A stretch of DNA of 64,000 nucleotides from Microbacterium karelineae (GTDB taxonomy: Bacteria > Actinomycetota > Actinomycetes > Actinomycetales > Microbacteriaceae), in the NCBI RefSeq assembly GCF_009745985.1, contig NZ_WFIX01000171.1, positions 186,001-250,000 on the forward strand. Reading direction: 5' to 3'. Shown in pieces: positions 24,250-32,366 of this stretch (its first letter is position 1; each line of letters opens with the position of its first letter). The notes under the pieces are model-generated. The model worked only from the letters and a program-made list of their open reading frames with translations. It searched no databases and had not been told where the DNA came from. The translations under genes and the position numbers were made by a program.

Positions 24250-26034
24250 ATGGCACGGCGACGCTTCACCACCCACCCGCTGGTCCTGCGCCGCGCCGAG
24301 GTGCGGCGCATCCGGGACATCACTCCCCGGATGCGCCGCATCACGCTCACGGGCGCGCAGCTGGGATCCTTCGAGAAGGACGGGACGACGCACCCGCCCT
24401 TCGTGTCGTCGGCCTTCGACGACCACATCAAGCTCATCTTCGCGGAGGGCGACATCGCGCCGGCCCTCCCCGTGCAGCTCCCGCACGGGATCGAGTGGAC
24501 GGCGTCCGAGACCCGCCGCGCGCGCGACTACACGCCGCGCAACGTGACGGCAGACGGCTTCGACCTCGACTTCGTCATCCACGACGGCGGCGTCGCGTCG
24601 CGGTGGGCGCAGGAGGCGCGGCCGGGCGACGATCTCTGGTTCGTCGGCCCGAAGGCCTCGACCCAGGCGCCCGAGCACATCGACTGGATCCTGCTCGTCG
24701 CCGACGAGACGGGCCTGCCGGCGGTCGGGCGATTCCTCGACGAGCGGCCGATCGACGCCCCCGCGACGATCGTGCTGACGATCTCGGATCCGACGGCGCG
24801 GCAGGAGCTGGCCGTGCGCGCGGACGATCGCGTGGAGTGGATCCTCGCGGATCCGACCGACGGCGATGCGCTCGTGGCCGCCGTGCGCGCGCTGGGCCTC
24901 GCCGAGCGCCCCGATGTCGCCACGGGCTATGCCTGGTGCGGTGCCGAGAGCCGCGCTCTGCTGCCGTTGCGGCGCCATCTCTCGCGCGAGGTCGGCCTGC
25001 CGCGCGAGCGCCTCGACATCACCGGCTACTGGCACCACGAGGACGAGCACGAGGCGCCGGAGGATCCGGCCGCGGCGGGAGACGATGCGCACCCCGTTCC
25101 CGTGCCGTCACCTCGCGCCTGGTTCGTGGTGCGCGCGGCGCTGCAGGTGGGGCTGGTCGACGCGGTCGCCGCCTCGCCGGGCATCGCCCTCGCGGATGCC
25201 GCGACCGCGGTGGGCATCGACGCGGGACCGCTCGCTCCCCTGCTGGGCGACCTGCTCACGCATGGGATCCTCGCGGGCGACGCCGATGGGCTGCGCCTCG
25301 GCCCGGCGGGTGAGGAGCTCCTCGCCGACGAGCATGCGCGCGAGGTCTACGACGGCCTCGACAGCGAGATCCTCGCGAGCCTCGACGGTCTCGGCGACGC
25401 CCTCCGCTCCGGCACCTCGGCATGGAGCCGGCGCACGGGCGCGAGCTTCGCCGCACAGGCGGACGGCGACGCCGAGCTGCAGGAGGAGCTGCAGGAGGGC
25501 GGCGAGCAGCTCGCCTATCTGACGGACGGCCTCCTCGCCCACGCGGTGTGGGAGTCCGCTTCGCGCGTGCTCGTCGTGGGCCCCGGGTCGACACCGGTCG
25601 GCCTCGCGCTGCGCGGCCACCGCGCCGTCGCCGACGTCTCGATCGCGGAGCCGCGCGCGGGCCTCGCCGCCATCCGCGAGGACGTCGCGGGCGCGATCCC
25701 GACGCATCCGCTCGACGCGGTGTCCGCCGCCTCGCACGAGGCGGACGTCATCGTCCTCGCCCACGCGCTCGGGCACCGCACCGACGCCGAGGCGACCGAG
25801 CTGGTCGCGCGCGTGACGGGCATCGCACCGCGCCTGCTCGTGCTCGAGGCGTCGCGCCCCGATGCGCTCGCGGGCGCGTCTGCGCACACCGAGGTCCGCC
25901 ACCTCGCCCTCACCGGATCCGCGCTGCGCGATGCCGACGCGATCTCGGCGCTCGCAGGCGCCCACGGCTGGCGTCGCGACGAGGTCGTCCCCCTCGGCTG
26001 GGGCGTGGAGGGCGTGCTCTTCACAGCGCGCTGA
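24250..26034 (+). CDS. Siderophore-interacting protein fused to a methyltransferase-like region
   Basis: This protein has 594 residues, about twice a normal SIP. Residues 1-270 are a full SIP-type flavoprotein: RIRDITPRMRRITLTGAQLG, RRARDYTPRNV for flavin binding, LLVADETGLPAVGRFL for NAD(P)H, and ITGYWHHED at its end. After a Pro/Ala/Asp-rich linker (about 275-290) comes AWFVVRAALQVGLVDAVAAS, a winged-helix dimerisation segment like those of small-molecule O-methyltransferases. A weak Rossmann-like region follows (ASRVLVVGPGSTPVGLAL), without a clear SAM-binding G-x-G-x-G. It starts 8 bp after the binding protein and shares its operon. The N-terminus probably reduces the ferric siderophore; the C-terminal role is unknown. 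Confidence 0.85.
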   Translation: MARRRFTTHPLVLRRAEVRRIRDITPRMRRITLTGAQLGSFEKDGTTHPPFVSSAFDDHIKLIFAEGDIAPALPVQLPHGIEWTASETRRARDYTPRNVTADGFDLDFVIHDGGVASRWAQEARPGDDLWFVGPKASTQAPEHIDWILLVADETGLPAVGRFLDERPIDAPATIVLTISDPTARQELAVRADDRVEWILADPTDGDALVAAVRALGLAERPDVATGYAWCGAESRALLPLRRHLSREVGLPRERLDITGYWHHEDEHEAPEDPAAAGDDAHPVPVPSPRAWFVVRAALQVGLVDAVAASPGIALADAATAVGIDAGPLAPLLGDLLTHGILAGDADGLRLGPAGEELLADEHAREVYDGLDSEILASLDGLGDALRSGTSAWSRRTGASFAAQADGDAELQEELQEGGEQLAYLTDGLLAHAVWESASRVLVVGPGSTPVGLALRGHRAVADVSIAEPRAGLAAIREDVAGAIPTHPLDAVSAASHEADVIVLAHALGHRTDAEATELVARVTGIAPRLLVLEASRPDALAGASAHTEVRHLALTGSALRDADAISALAGAHGWRRDEVVPLGWGVEGVLFTAR

Positions 26035-26044
26035 GCGCACCGAA

Positions 26045-26076
26045 GGCGGCGCGCGGGCTCCGGCCTGCGCGCCGCC
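26045..26076. terminator. Bidirectional hairpin terminator
   Basis: GGCGGCGCGC pairs perfectly with GCGCGCCGCC across a 12-nt loop. It fills the 48-bp gap between two convergent genes (stops at 26034 and 26083). No clear U-tract is present, as is common in high-GC actinobacteria. Confidence 0.6.
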
Positions 26077-26082
26077 CGCGCC

Positions 26083-27144
26083 TCAGGGGGCGAGGACGAG
26101 GGCGCCGTCCTGCGCCTGGAGGCTCATCTCCGCCGCCTTCAGCGCGTGGTCCTGCGTCATCGCCGTCTCGGTGCGGTCGAGGCAGTCGCGGATCAGCTGC
26201 CCGAAGAACGGGAAGCCCGTCATGCCGTTCGCGTCGAAGCGGTGCTGGCCCTCCTGGTTCACCAGCAGCACCTGTCCGCCGCCGTTGTCGGTGCCGATGT
26301 CGACGTACTTGCGGATCTCGATGTATCCGTCCGTGCCGAGGATCAGGGTGCGGCCGTCGCCGAACACCTCCAGCCCGTCGGGCGTGAACCAGTCCACCCG
26401 GACGTATCCCGTCGCGCCGTTGTCGAGCACGACGTGCGCGTCGCCGAAGTCCTGCAGCCCCGGCGTCTCGGCGTGCGCGTAGTTCGCGACGGTCGACGCC
26501 GTGATCCGCCCGCCCGACGCACCCGTGTAGTGCAGCATCTGCTCGAAGTTGTGGCTGCCGATGTCGCACAGGATCCCGCCGTACTGCGCCGGGTCGTAGA
26601 ACCAGTCGGGCCGCCCGCCGCCGATGCGGTGGGGCCCGAAGCACACCACCTGCAGGACCCGGCCGATCGCGCCGCGCTCGATGAGCTGACCGGCGAGGAT
26701 CGCCGCCTCGGAGTGCACCCGCTCGCCGTAGTAGACGGCGTACTTCCGACCCGTGCGAGCCGTCGCCTCGCGGACGGCCTCGAGCTGGGCGAACGTGGTC
26801 AGCGGCGCCTTGTCGACGAACGCGTCCTTCCCGGCCTCGATCGCGCGCAGCCCGATCGGCGCCCGCTCGGACGCGATCGCCGCGGACGCGACGAGCCGCA
26901 CCTCGGGATCGTCGAGGATCTCCTGCTCGCTCGACGCGATCCGCACGCCCGGGTAGCGCTCGGCGAACTGCGCCGCGCGGGCGGGATCCGCGTCGTAGAC
27001 CCACTTCGCGGTCGCGCCCGCCCCCGTCAGGCCGTCGGCCATGCCGAAGATGTGGCCGTGGTCGAGGCCGACCGCCGCGAAGACGAACTCCCCCGGCCCG
27101 ACGACGGGATCCGGGAGGGGGTCGAAGGTGTACGGGCGGCTCAT
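26083..27144 (-). CDS. Gfo/Idh/MocA-family oxidoreductase
   Basis: This 353-residue NAD(P)-dependent sugar or polyol dehydrogenase has an N-terminal Rossmann region (FVFAAVGLDHGHIFGMADGL, then VYDADPARAAQFAERYP). The E-K-P-type motif appears as VDKAPLTT. GGILCDIGSHNFEQMLHY has the D-x-x-x-H active-site pattern. The start at 27144 overlaps the cupin gene stop (ATGA). It belongs with the second oxidoreductase and the sugar ABC transporter of this operon. The substrate cannot be read from the sequence. Confidence 0.92.
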   Translation of the reverse strand: MSRPYTFDPLPDPVVGPGEFVFAAVGLDHGHIFGMADGLTGAGATAKWVYDADPARAAQFAERYPGVRIASSEQEILDDPEVRLVASAAIASERAPIGLRAIEAGKDAFVDKAPLTTFAQLEAVREATARTGRKYAVYYGERVHSEAAILAGQLIERGAIGRVLQVVCFGPHRIGGGRPDWFYDPAQYGGILCDIGSHNFEQMLHYTGASGGRITASTVANYAHAETPGLQDFGDAHVVLDNGATGYVRVDWFTPDGLEVFGDGRTLILGTDGYIEIRKYVDIGTDNGGGQVLLVNQEGQHRFDANGMTGFPFFGQLIRDCLDRTETAMTQDHALKAAEMSLQAQDGALVLAP

Positions 27145-27872
27145 GCGGGGTTCTCCTCGGAATCGGTCACGTCGTATGCGCGGAGTCGGCCGCACATCCC
27201 GAAGGCGCGCTCGCCCGCGGCGGGCGCCGCCTGCTGCACGCGCGCATCGGACAGGTGCGCCACATCGCCGCGCGCGACGGCGTCGGACAGGGTGAGCGAC
27301 CGCTCGGCCTGCGCCAGCGGGCGCTCGCGCACGATGTCGCCCCACGCCGCCGCGCGCTCGCGCACGAGCGCGCCGGCCGCCCGGTGGAACTCCTCGAGCG
27401 GGCCGCGGTCGCCCGCGACGACCGCGTCGCGGAGCGCCTCGAACCCCGCCACGGCGAGGTCCCGGCGGGCCGATGCGCGCGCGGCGCGGCCGTCCGCGTC
27501 GCCGAGCGACGCCGCCTCGGCATAGGATCCGGGATCCGCCACGACGTCCGCGGGGAAGGTCATGACCGCGTCGCCCGCCTCCGGCAGGCCGGCATCGCTC
27601 ATGAGCACGACGACCTTCAGGTCCCCGCGGTTCACGGCCCGGTGGATCGTGCCGGGCGTGAACCACACGACATCGCCCGCTTCGAGCTCGGTCTCGCGGA
27701 AGCCCGCGCCGTCGATCGTCTGCAGCGCACCGCGCCCCGAGACGACGACATAGGCCTCGGTCGAGACGAGGTGCATGTGCGGGCTGCCGCCGCAGACGCC
27801 GTCGGGCGCCTCATCGCCGTAGATGTCGAGGTGCGACAGCGAGGTGCCGCCGGGGAAGGAGGAGCCGCTCAT
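27141..27872 (-). CDS. Cupin-domain protein
   Basis: This 243-residue protein has a single cupin in its N-terminal half. The metal-binding motif PHMHLVSTEAYVVVSGRG has the two His, Glu and final Gly in place. The second motif, GDVVWFTPGTIHRAVN, has the third His. The C-terminal 120 residues are Ala/Arg-rich and helical without a recognised domain. It is coupled by 4-bp overlaps to oxidoreductase genes on both sides. Sugar isomerase, epimerase or sensor roles are all possible. Confidence 0.85.
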   Translation of the reverse strand: MSGSSFPGGTSLSHLDIYGDEAPDGVCGGSPHMHLVSTEAYVVVSGRGALQTIDGAGFRETELEAGDVVWFTPGTIHRAVNRGDLKVVVLMSDAGLPEAGDAVMTFPADVVADPGSYAEAASLGDADGRAARASARRDLAVAGFEALRDAVVAGDRGPLEEFHRAAGALVRERAAAWGDIVRERPLAQAERSLTLSDAVARGDVAHLSDARVQQAAPAAGERAFGMCGRLRAYDVTDSEENPA

Positions 27873-28999
27873 GTCGCGGCCTCCGCAAGCGAACGCTCCT
27901 TCTCGAAGAAGTGCGGCGCGTGCTCCACGAGGTACCCGGATCGGCGATACGGATCGTCGGCCTTCAGCGGCAGCGACACCAGCTCATGCTCGATACCCGC
28001 CTGGTAGATCGCCGTGACCACCTCGATCGCATTCCGGCCATCCACGCCGTCCGCGATCGGCGCACGGCCTTCGCGGATCGCCGCCAGCAGATCCCCGATC
28101 TGCCCCTCGTGACCGAGGTGTGCGAGCGGCTCCCGGCCCGCGACGAGCGCCTCGATCTCCGCCACGACATCCGGTGCCCCGCCCGCCGCAGGGAAACCGC
28201 CCCCACCCGCACGCTCCGCGATGACGTCCCACGGGTGCGAGACCCGGGCATGCTGGCCCTGGATGACGATCTCCTGCTCCTCGCCGTGGTGGACCACCGA
28301 GCTCGTCAGCTGGGCCAGGCCTCGCTCATAGCGGAACACCGCCACCGAGAGATCCTCGACCTCGCTGTTGTCGTGCTGTGCGTTGGCGAGCATCGCCGTG
28401 ATCTCCGATGGCGACCCCAGCAGCCACAGCAGCAGATCGATGTGATGGATCGCGTGATTCAGCACGCATCCGCCGCCCTCCTTCTCCCACGTGCCCCGCC
28501 ACCACAGGTCGTAGTACGACAGGCCCCGCCACCACGCCGAATCCACCCGCACATGCGAGACCGAGCCCAGCAGCCCCGAGTCCACGACGGTCTTCAGCGT
28601 CGCCAGATCGTCGCGGAAGCGGTTCTGCGCGACGACCGAGAGGATCCGGCCCGAGCGCTCCTGCGCGGCGAGCATCGCATCGCACTCCTCCAGCGACGGC
28701 GCCATCGGCTTCTCCACCAGCACATGCGCCCCGCCCTCCAGCGCCGCGATCGACAGCGCCGCATGCGTCGACGGCGGCGTGGCGATGCTCACCAGATCCA
28801 GCCCCGCCTCCGCGATCATCCGCGTCGGGTCGTCGTAGCCGGTCGCGCCCGTCAGGCCGAACTCCGCGGCCTTCTCCGCCGCCTTCCCTGGCACCACGTC
28901 CGCCAGAGCGACGATCTCGCACTCGCCTGGGAACGCCAGATACCCGTTGATGTGAGCGTTCGCGATCGAGCCCGTGCCGATGATTCCGATTCTGAGCAT
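27869..28999 (-). CDS. Gfo/Idh/MocA-family oxidoreductase
   Basis: This 376-residue protein has the classic opening IGIIGTGSIANAHINGYL (NAD(P)-binding G-x-G-x-x-A), ALADVVPGKAAEKAAEFG, the EKP motif VLVEKPMAPSLEEC and a His pair in GGCVLNHAIHHIDLLLWLLG. It probably oxidises a sugar, inositol or sugar acid. It is the first enzyme gene after the ABC transporter block. The hairpin at 29023-29052 separates it from the binding-protein gene. Confidence 0.93.
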   Translation of the reverse strand: MLRIGIIGTGSIANAHINGYLAFPGECEIVALADVVPGKAAEKAAEFGLTGATGYDDPTRMIAEAGLDLVSIATPPSTHAALSIAALEGGAHVLVEKPMAPSLEECDAMLAAQERSGRILSVVAQNRFRDDLATLKTVVDSGLLGSVSHVRVDSAWWRGLSYYDLWWRGTWEKEGGGCVLNHAIHHIDLLLWLLGSPSEITAMLANAQHDNSEVEDLSVAVFRYERGLAQLTSSVVHHGEEQEIVIQGQHARVSHPWDVIAERAGGGGFPAAGGAPDVVAEIEALVAGREPLAHLGHEGQIGDLLAAIREGRAPIADGVDGRNAIEVVTAIYQAGIEHELVSLPLKADDPYRRSGYLVEHAPHFFEKERSLAEAAT

Positions 29000-29022
29000 G
29001 CTCTCTTTCTCTCTCGTGAGGT

Positions 29023-29052
29023 GGCGGTCCCGGTCGCCAGGCCGGGACCGCC
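29023..29052 (-). terminator. Intra-operon hairpin after the sugar-binding-protein gene
   Basis: GGCGGTCCCGG pairs perfectly with CCGGGACCGCC over an 8-nt loop, 9 bp past the binding-protein stop. It may terminate partly or protect the upstream mRNA, giving more binding protein than enzymes. Confidence 0.6.
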
Positions 29053-29060
29053 GGGTGTGG

Positions 29061-30365
29061 TCAGTTCGCCGCGTCGATGGCCGACTGCAGCTCCGCGATG
29101 ACGCCCTCGGCGGCCTCCGCCGGGCTCATCCGTTCGAAGAGGACCTCCTGCATGTACCGAGTCATCACGGCGTCCTGCTCCGAGGACCCGCGCGGGTACG
29201 GATCAGGCGCGGCGCCGAGCCGGGGGATCGCGCTGTTCGAGTACTCGACGGCCTTGTCCTCTTCGGGCGTGAGGTCGTCGGCGATCAGCTCGAGCGTCGT
29301 CGACATCGCCGGCAGACCCCGCTCGGTGCCGATGATCTTCACCGCCTCGGGATCGTTGAGGAAGAAGTCGATGAGCAGCGCCGCCTCCGCAGGGTGCTCC
29401 GACTGCGATGACGCCGACCAGTACATGCCCGGCTTGAAGTAGTCGTAGGCCTCGACCCCGTCCGGCTCGGTCGGCAGCTCGAGCAGCTCGAGATTCGCGT
29501 CGGCCGCCTGCGTATAGGCCGACACCTGCGTCGCGTATACGACAGCGGATACGACGGCCCCCGTCGAGATCGGCAGCTGGTCGAGCGCGAGCCCGGACGT
29601 CTCGGCGAAGACCGACGCGGGAGCCGCGGCGCCGCTCGTCGTCATGTCGAGGGCCTTCTGGAAGAAGGCCGCGACCGTCTCGGGCGAGACCGCGACCGTG
29701 TCGCCTTCGAACAGCTCCTCTCCGTGCTGCCGCGCGAACAGGCTCAGCATGTGGCCGCCCGTCATGACGGACCCGCCGTAGACGCCGTCCGGCGCCGCCT
29801 CGCTGACCTCGAGCGCCCAGCTCTCGTACTCGTCGTAGGTCCAGCCTTCGGCGTCGGGCATGTCGACGCCGATCTCGTCGAGCAGGTCGGTGTTGACGGC
29901 GACCGTCAGGCTCGACGTCGAAACCGGTACGGCGTACAGGGCGTCGCCCCATGCCCCCATGTCGCGCACGCTGTCCTCCATACCGGCCAGATCGATGTCG
30001 AGATCGTCGAGCGGCGTGAGGGATCCGCGGCCCGCGTATTCGGCGAGGTACAGCAGATCCATCTGGATGACGTCGGGCGAGTTGCTGCCCGCCGTCGCGG
30101 TGGCGAGCTTCTCCCAGTACCCGGTCCAGTCGGCGAACTCGGGCTCGACCGTGATGTTCGGGTGCTCGTCCTCGAAGAGCGCGATGACCTCCTGCGTGCG
30201 CTGATGGCGGTTATCGCCGCCCCACCAGTACATCCGGAGAGTGACGGGTTCGTCGCTGAGTTCGGTGGAGACGTCCCCACCGGTTCCGAGCCCGCAGCCG
30301 GCGAGCCCGAGCGCGAGGGATCCGGCGACGATGCCGGCCCCGGCGCGGAGGATGTTGCGCTTCAT
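29061..30365 (-). CDS. Carbohydrate ABC transporter substrate-binding lipoprotein
   Basis: This 434-residue MalE/UgpB-type binding lipoprotein has a signal peptide with lipobox LAGC (about residue 24). The mature protein begins PVTLRMYWWGGDNRHQRTQE, followed by FEDEHPNITVEPEFADWTGY, typical of sugar-binding cluster 1 proteins. PDVIQMDLLYLAEYAGRGSL lies at the hinge and Trp/Tyr-rich segments suit sugar stacking. It is third in the permease, permease, binding-protein order. The transported sugar is unknown; no ATPase gene is present, so a shared MsiK-like ATPase elsewhere is likely. Confidence 0.94.
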   Translation of the reverse strand: MKRNILRAGAGIVAGSLALGLAGCGLGTGGDVSTELSDEPVTLRMYWWGGDNRHQRTQEVIALFEDEHPNITVEPEFADWTGYWEKLATATAGSNSPDVIQMDLLYLAEYAGRGSLTPLDDLDIDLAGMEDSVRDMGAWGDALYAVPVSTSSLTVAVNTDLLDEIGVDMPDAEGWTYDEYESWALEVSEAAPDGVYGGSVMTGGHMLSLFARQHGEELFEGDTVAVSPETVAAFFQKALDMTTSGAAAPASVFAETSGLALDQLPISTGAVVSAVVYATQVSAYTQAADANLELLELPTEPDGVEAYDYFKPGMYWSASSQSEHPAEAALLIDFFLNDPEAVKIIGTERGLPAMSTTLELIADDLTPEEDKAVEYSNSAIPRLGAAPDPYPRGSSEQDAVMTRYMQEVLFERMSPAEAAEGVIAELQSAIDAAN

Positions 30366-30387
30366 GATTCTCCTGGGTTAGGCGGGC

Positions 30388-31293
30388 TCACTTGAGCCCG
30401 GTTGTGGCGATGCCTTTGATGAGGAACTTCTGCCCGAACGCGAAGATGAGCACGAGGGGGATGATCGACACGACGCTCATCGCGAACATCGCACCGAACG
30501 ACGAGGACGACTGCGCGTCGATGAACGACCGCAGCGCGATCGGGACCGTGTAGTTGTCGGGGGTCGTGAGGAAGATGAGCTGTGAGAAGAAGTCATTCCA
30601 CACCCAGATGAAGGTGAAGATCGTCGTCGTCGCGAGCGCCGGCATCATGAGGGGGAGCAGGATCTGGAAGAAGATCCGACCGTGGCCCGCCCCGTCGATG
30701 CGCGCCGCCTCGTCGAGCTCCTTCGGCAGGCCGCGGATGAACTGCACCATCAGGAAGACGAAGAACGCGTCGGTCGCGAGGAACTTCGGGACGATGAGCG
30801 GCAGGAACGAGTCGTTCAGCCCCAGCTGCGCCCACAGGATGTACTGCGGCACGATCACGACGTGGATCGGCAGCATGAGAGTGATGAGCATGTAGGCGAA
30901 CGCGGGGCGCTGGAAGCGGAACCGCAGGCGGGCGAAGGCGTACGCCGCGAGCGAGCAGCTGAACAGGTTTCCGATGATCGAGCCGAGCACGATCACCCCC
31001 GAATTGAGCAGGTACTGCCCGAATGGCGTGCCGAGCGCGGTCCATCCGTAGGCGTAGTTCTCCCATTCGAACGTCGTCAGCAGAAGCGACGGGTTCGAGA
31101 AGATCGCGCCGTCCGGTCGGAGCGAGCTCACGACCATCCACAGCACGGGGTAGAGCGACACGATGACCATGACGATCATGACGGACTGGCGCGCCGCGGT
31201 GCCCCAGCGGGATCGGCTCGGCTGGCGATAGGGGCCGGCACCGCGCTTCTTCGGCGCGACGAGGGTTCGCGTGGTCGTGGGTTCAGTCGTCAT
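30388..31293 (-). CDS. Carbohydrate ABC transporter permease (MalG type)
   Basis: This 301-residue inner-membrane permease has about six helices. The EAA loop, EAARIDGAGHGRIFFQILLP, contacts the ATPase. The N-terminal 25 residues are basic and cytoplasmic. Its start lies within the last codons of the MalF-type gene (11-bp overlap). It pairs with 31283-32233. Confidence 0.95.
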   Translation of the reverse strand: MTTEPTTTRTLVAPKKRGAGPYRQPSRSRWGTAARQSVMIVMVIVSLYPVLWMVVSSLRPDGAIFSNPSLLLTTFEWENYAYGWTALGTPFGQYLLNSGVIVLGSIIGNLFSCSLAAYAFARLRFRFQRPAFAYMLITLMLPIHVVIVPQYILWAQLGLNDSFLPLIVPKFLATDAFFVFLMVQFIRGLPKELDEAARIDGAGHGRIFFQILLPLMMPALATTTIFTFIWVWNDFFSQLIFLTTPDNYTVPIALRSFIDAQSSSSFGAMFAMSVVSIIPLVLIFAFGQKFLIKGIATTGLK

Positions 31294-32233
31294 AGTGCAC
31301 CCAGTACTTCGAGAGCCAGAAGTTCACCGCGGTGAGCACCCCGATGATGATGAGGAGGAGCCAGGCGAGCGCCGAGGCGTAACCCATGCGGAACGAGCCG
31401 AAGCCCTCCTGATAGAGGTAGAGCGTGTAGAAGAGGAGCGAGTCGGCGGGGCCGCCTGTGCCACCCGACACGATGAACGCCTGTGTGAAGGCGGAGAACG
31501 AGTTGATGACCGCGAGCACGAGGTTGAAGAAGATGATCGGCGTCAGCAGCGGCAGCGTGATCGCGCGGAAACGCCACCACGCGGGGGCGCCGTCGGTCGC
31601 TGCGGCCTCGTACAGCTCGGCCGGGATCTGGCGGAGCCCTGCGAGGAAGATCACCATCGGCGAGCCGAACATCCACACGTGCAGCAGGATGATCGTGCTG
31701 AGCGAGGTCTCGGGGCTCCCGATCCAGCTCGTCGACGACTCGATGCCGATGAGCCCGAGCACCGCGTTGAGCAGCCCTTCGGCGCCGAAGATGAGCCGCC
31801 ACAGCATGGCGATGGCCACCGAGGCGCCGAGCAGGCTCGGCAGATAGAACGCCGAGCGATAGAACGGCAGCCCTCGCATGCCCTTGTCGAGCATGACCGC
31901 CAGGCCGAGCGCGACCACGAGCTGAAGCGGCACTCCGATGAAGACGTACAGGAAGGTCACGAGGAGCGACTGGTGCAGCCGACTGTCGCCGATCATCCGG
32001 ACGTAGTTGTCCAGACCCACCCAGTTCGGGTCCTGCAGCAGGTTGAAGTCGGTGAACGACAGGTACAGCGACATCAGGATCGGCCCGAGGGTCAGTGCGG
32101 CCGCCCCCAGGATGAAGGGCGCCAGGAAGACCAGCGCGGCGCGGTTGTCCGGCGCGGGCGGGCGCGAACCGCGCCCTCTCCGCCTGCCGCCCGCGCGGGC
32201 ATGCGACATGCTCCGCAGCTCAGCGATGCTCAT
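31283..32233 (-). CDS. Carbohydrate ABC transporter permease (MalF type)
   Basis: This 316-residue permease has an N-terminal basic tail, about six helices (LVFLAPFILGAAALTLGPIL first) and an EAA loop reading EAAATDGAPAWWRFRAITLP. The ATG at 32233 is chosen because GAGGAGG precedes it. An ATG at 32266 would begin 4 bp from the operator. It is the first gene of the sugar operon, which continues through two permeases, binding protein, oxidoreductase, cupin and oxidoreductase (32233-26083). Confidence 0.92.
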   Translation of the reverse strand: MSIAELRSMSHARAGGRRRGRGSRPPAPDNRAALVFLAPFILGAAALTLGPILMSLYLSFTDFNLLQDPNWVGLDNYVRMIGDSRLHQSLLVTFLYVFIGVPLQLVVALGLAVMLDKGMRGLPFYRSAFYLPSLLGASVAIAMLWRLIFGAEGLLNAVLGLIGIESSTSWIGSPETSLSTIILLHVWMFGSPMVIFLAGLRQIPAELYEAAATDGAPAWWRFRAITLPLLTPIIFFNLVLAVINSFSAFTQAFIVSGGTGGPADSLLFYTLYLYQEGFGSFRMGYASALAWLLLIIIGVLTAVNFWLSKYWVHYDD

Positions 32234-32269
32234 AGTCCGTGCATCCTCCTCGATGATCGGCCTCATTGC

Positions 32270-32294
32270 TTATACGTACTAGTAATACGTATAA
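32270..32294. promoter_or_regulatory. Palindromic operator, probably for the divergent LacI-family regulator
   Basis: TTATACGTA and TACGTATAA are perfect inverted 9-bp arms around a 7-nt centre. The site is A/T-rich in a very GC-rich region. It lies 37 bp from the transporter start at 32233 and 73 bp from the regulator start at 32367, so it can control both directions. It lacks the central CG of many LacI sites, so the exact half-site spacing is uncertain. Confidence 0.7.
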
Positions 32295-32366
32295 GGTAGT
32301 ATGCAGATGCCGGTCGACGACGTCAACCCCTGGATCGGACCGCGCCGAGCGGGAAGGATGAATCGC

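Noticed and set aside
27141-28999. Assigning the sugar operon to myo-inositol catabolism
   Set aside because: Gfo/Idh/MocA enzymes fit inositol, but none of the diagnostic iol genes is present, so the substrate is left open.
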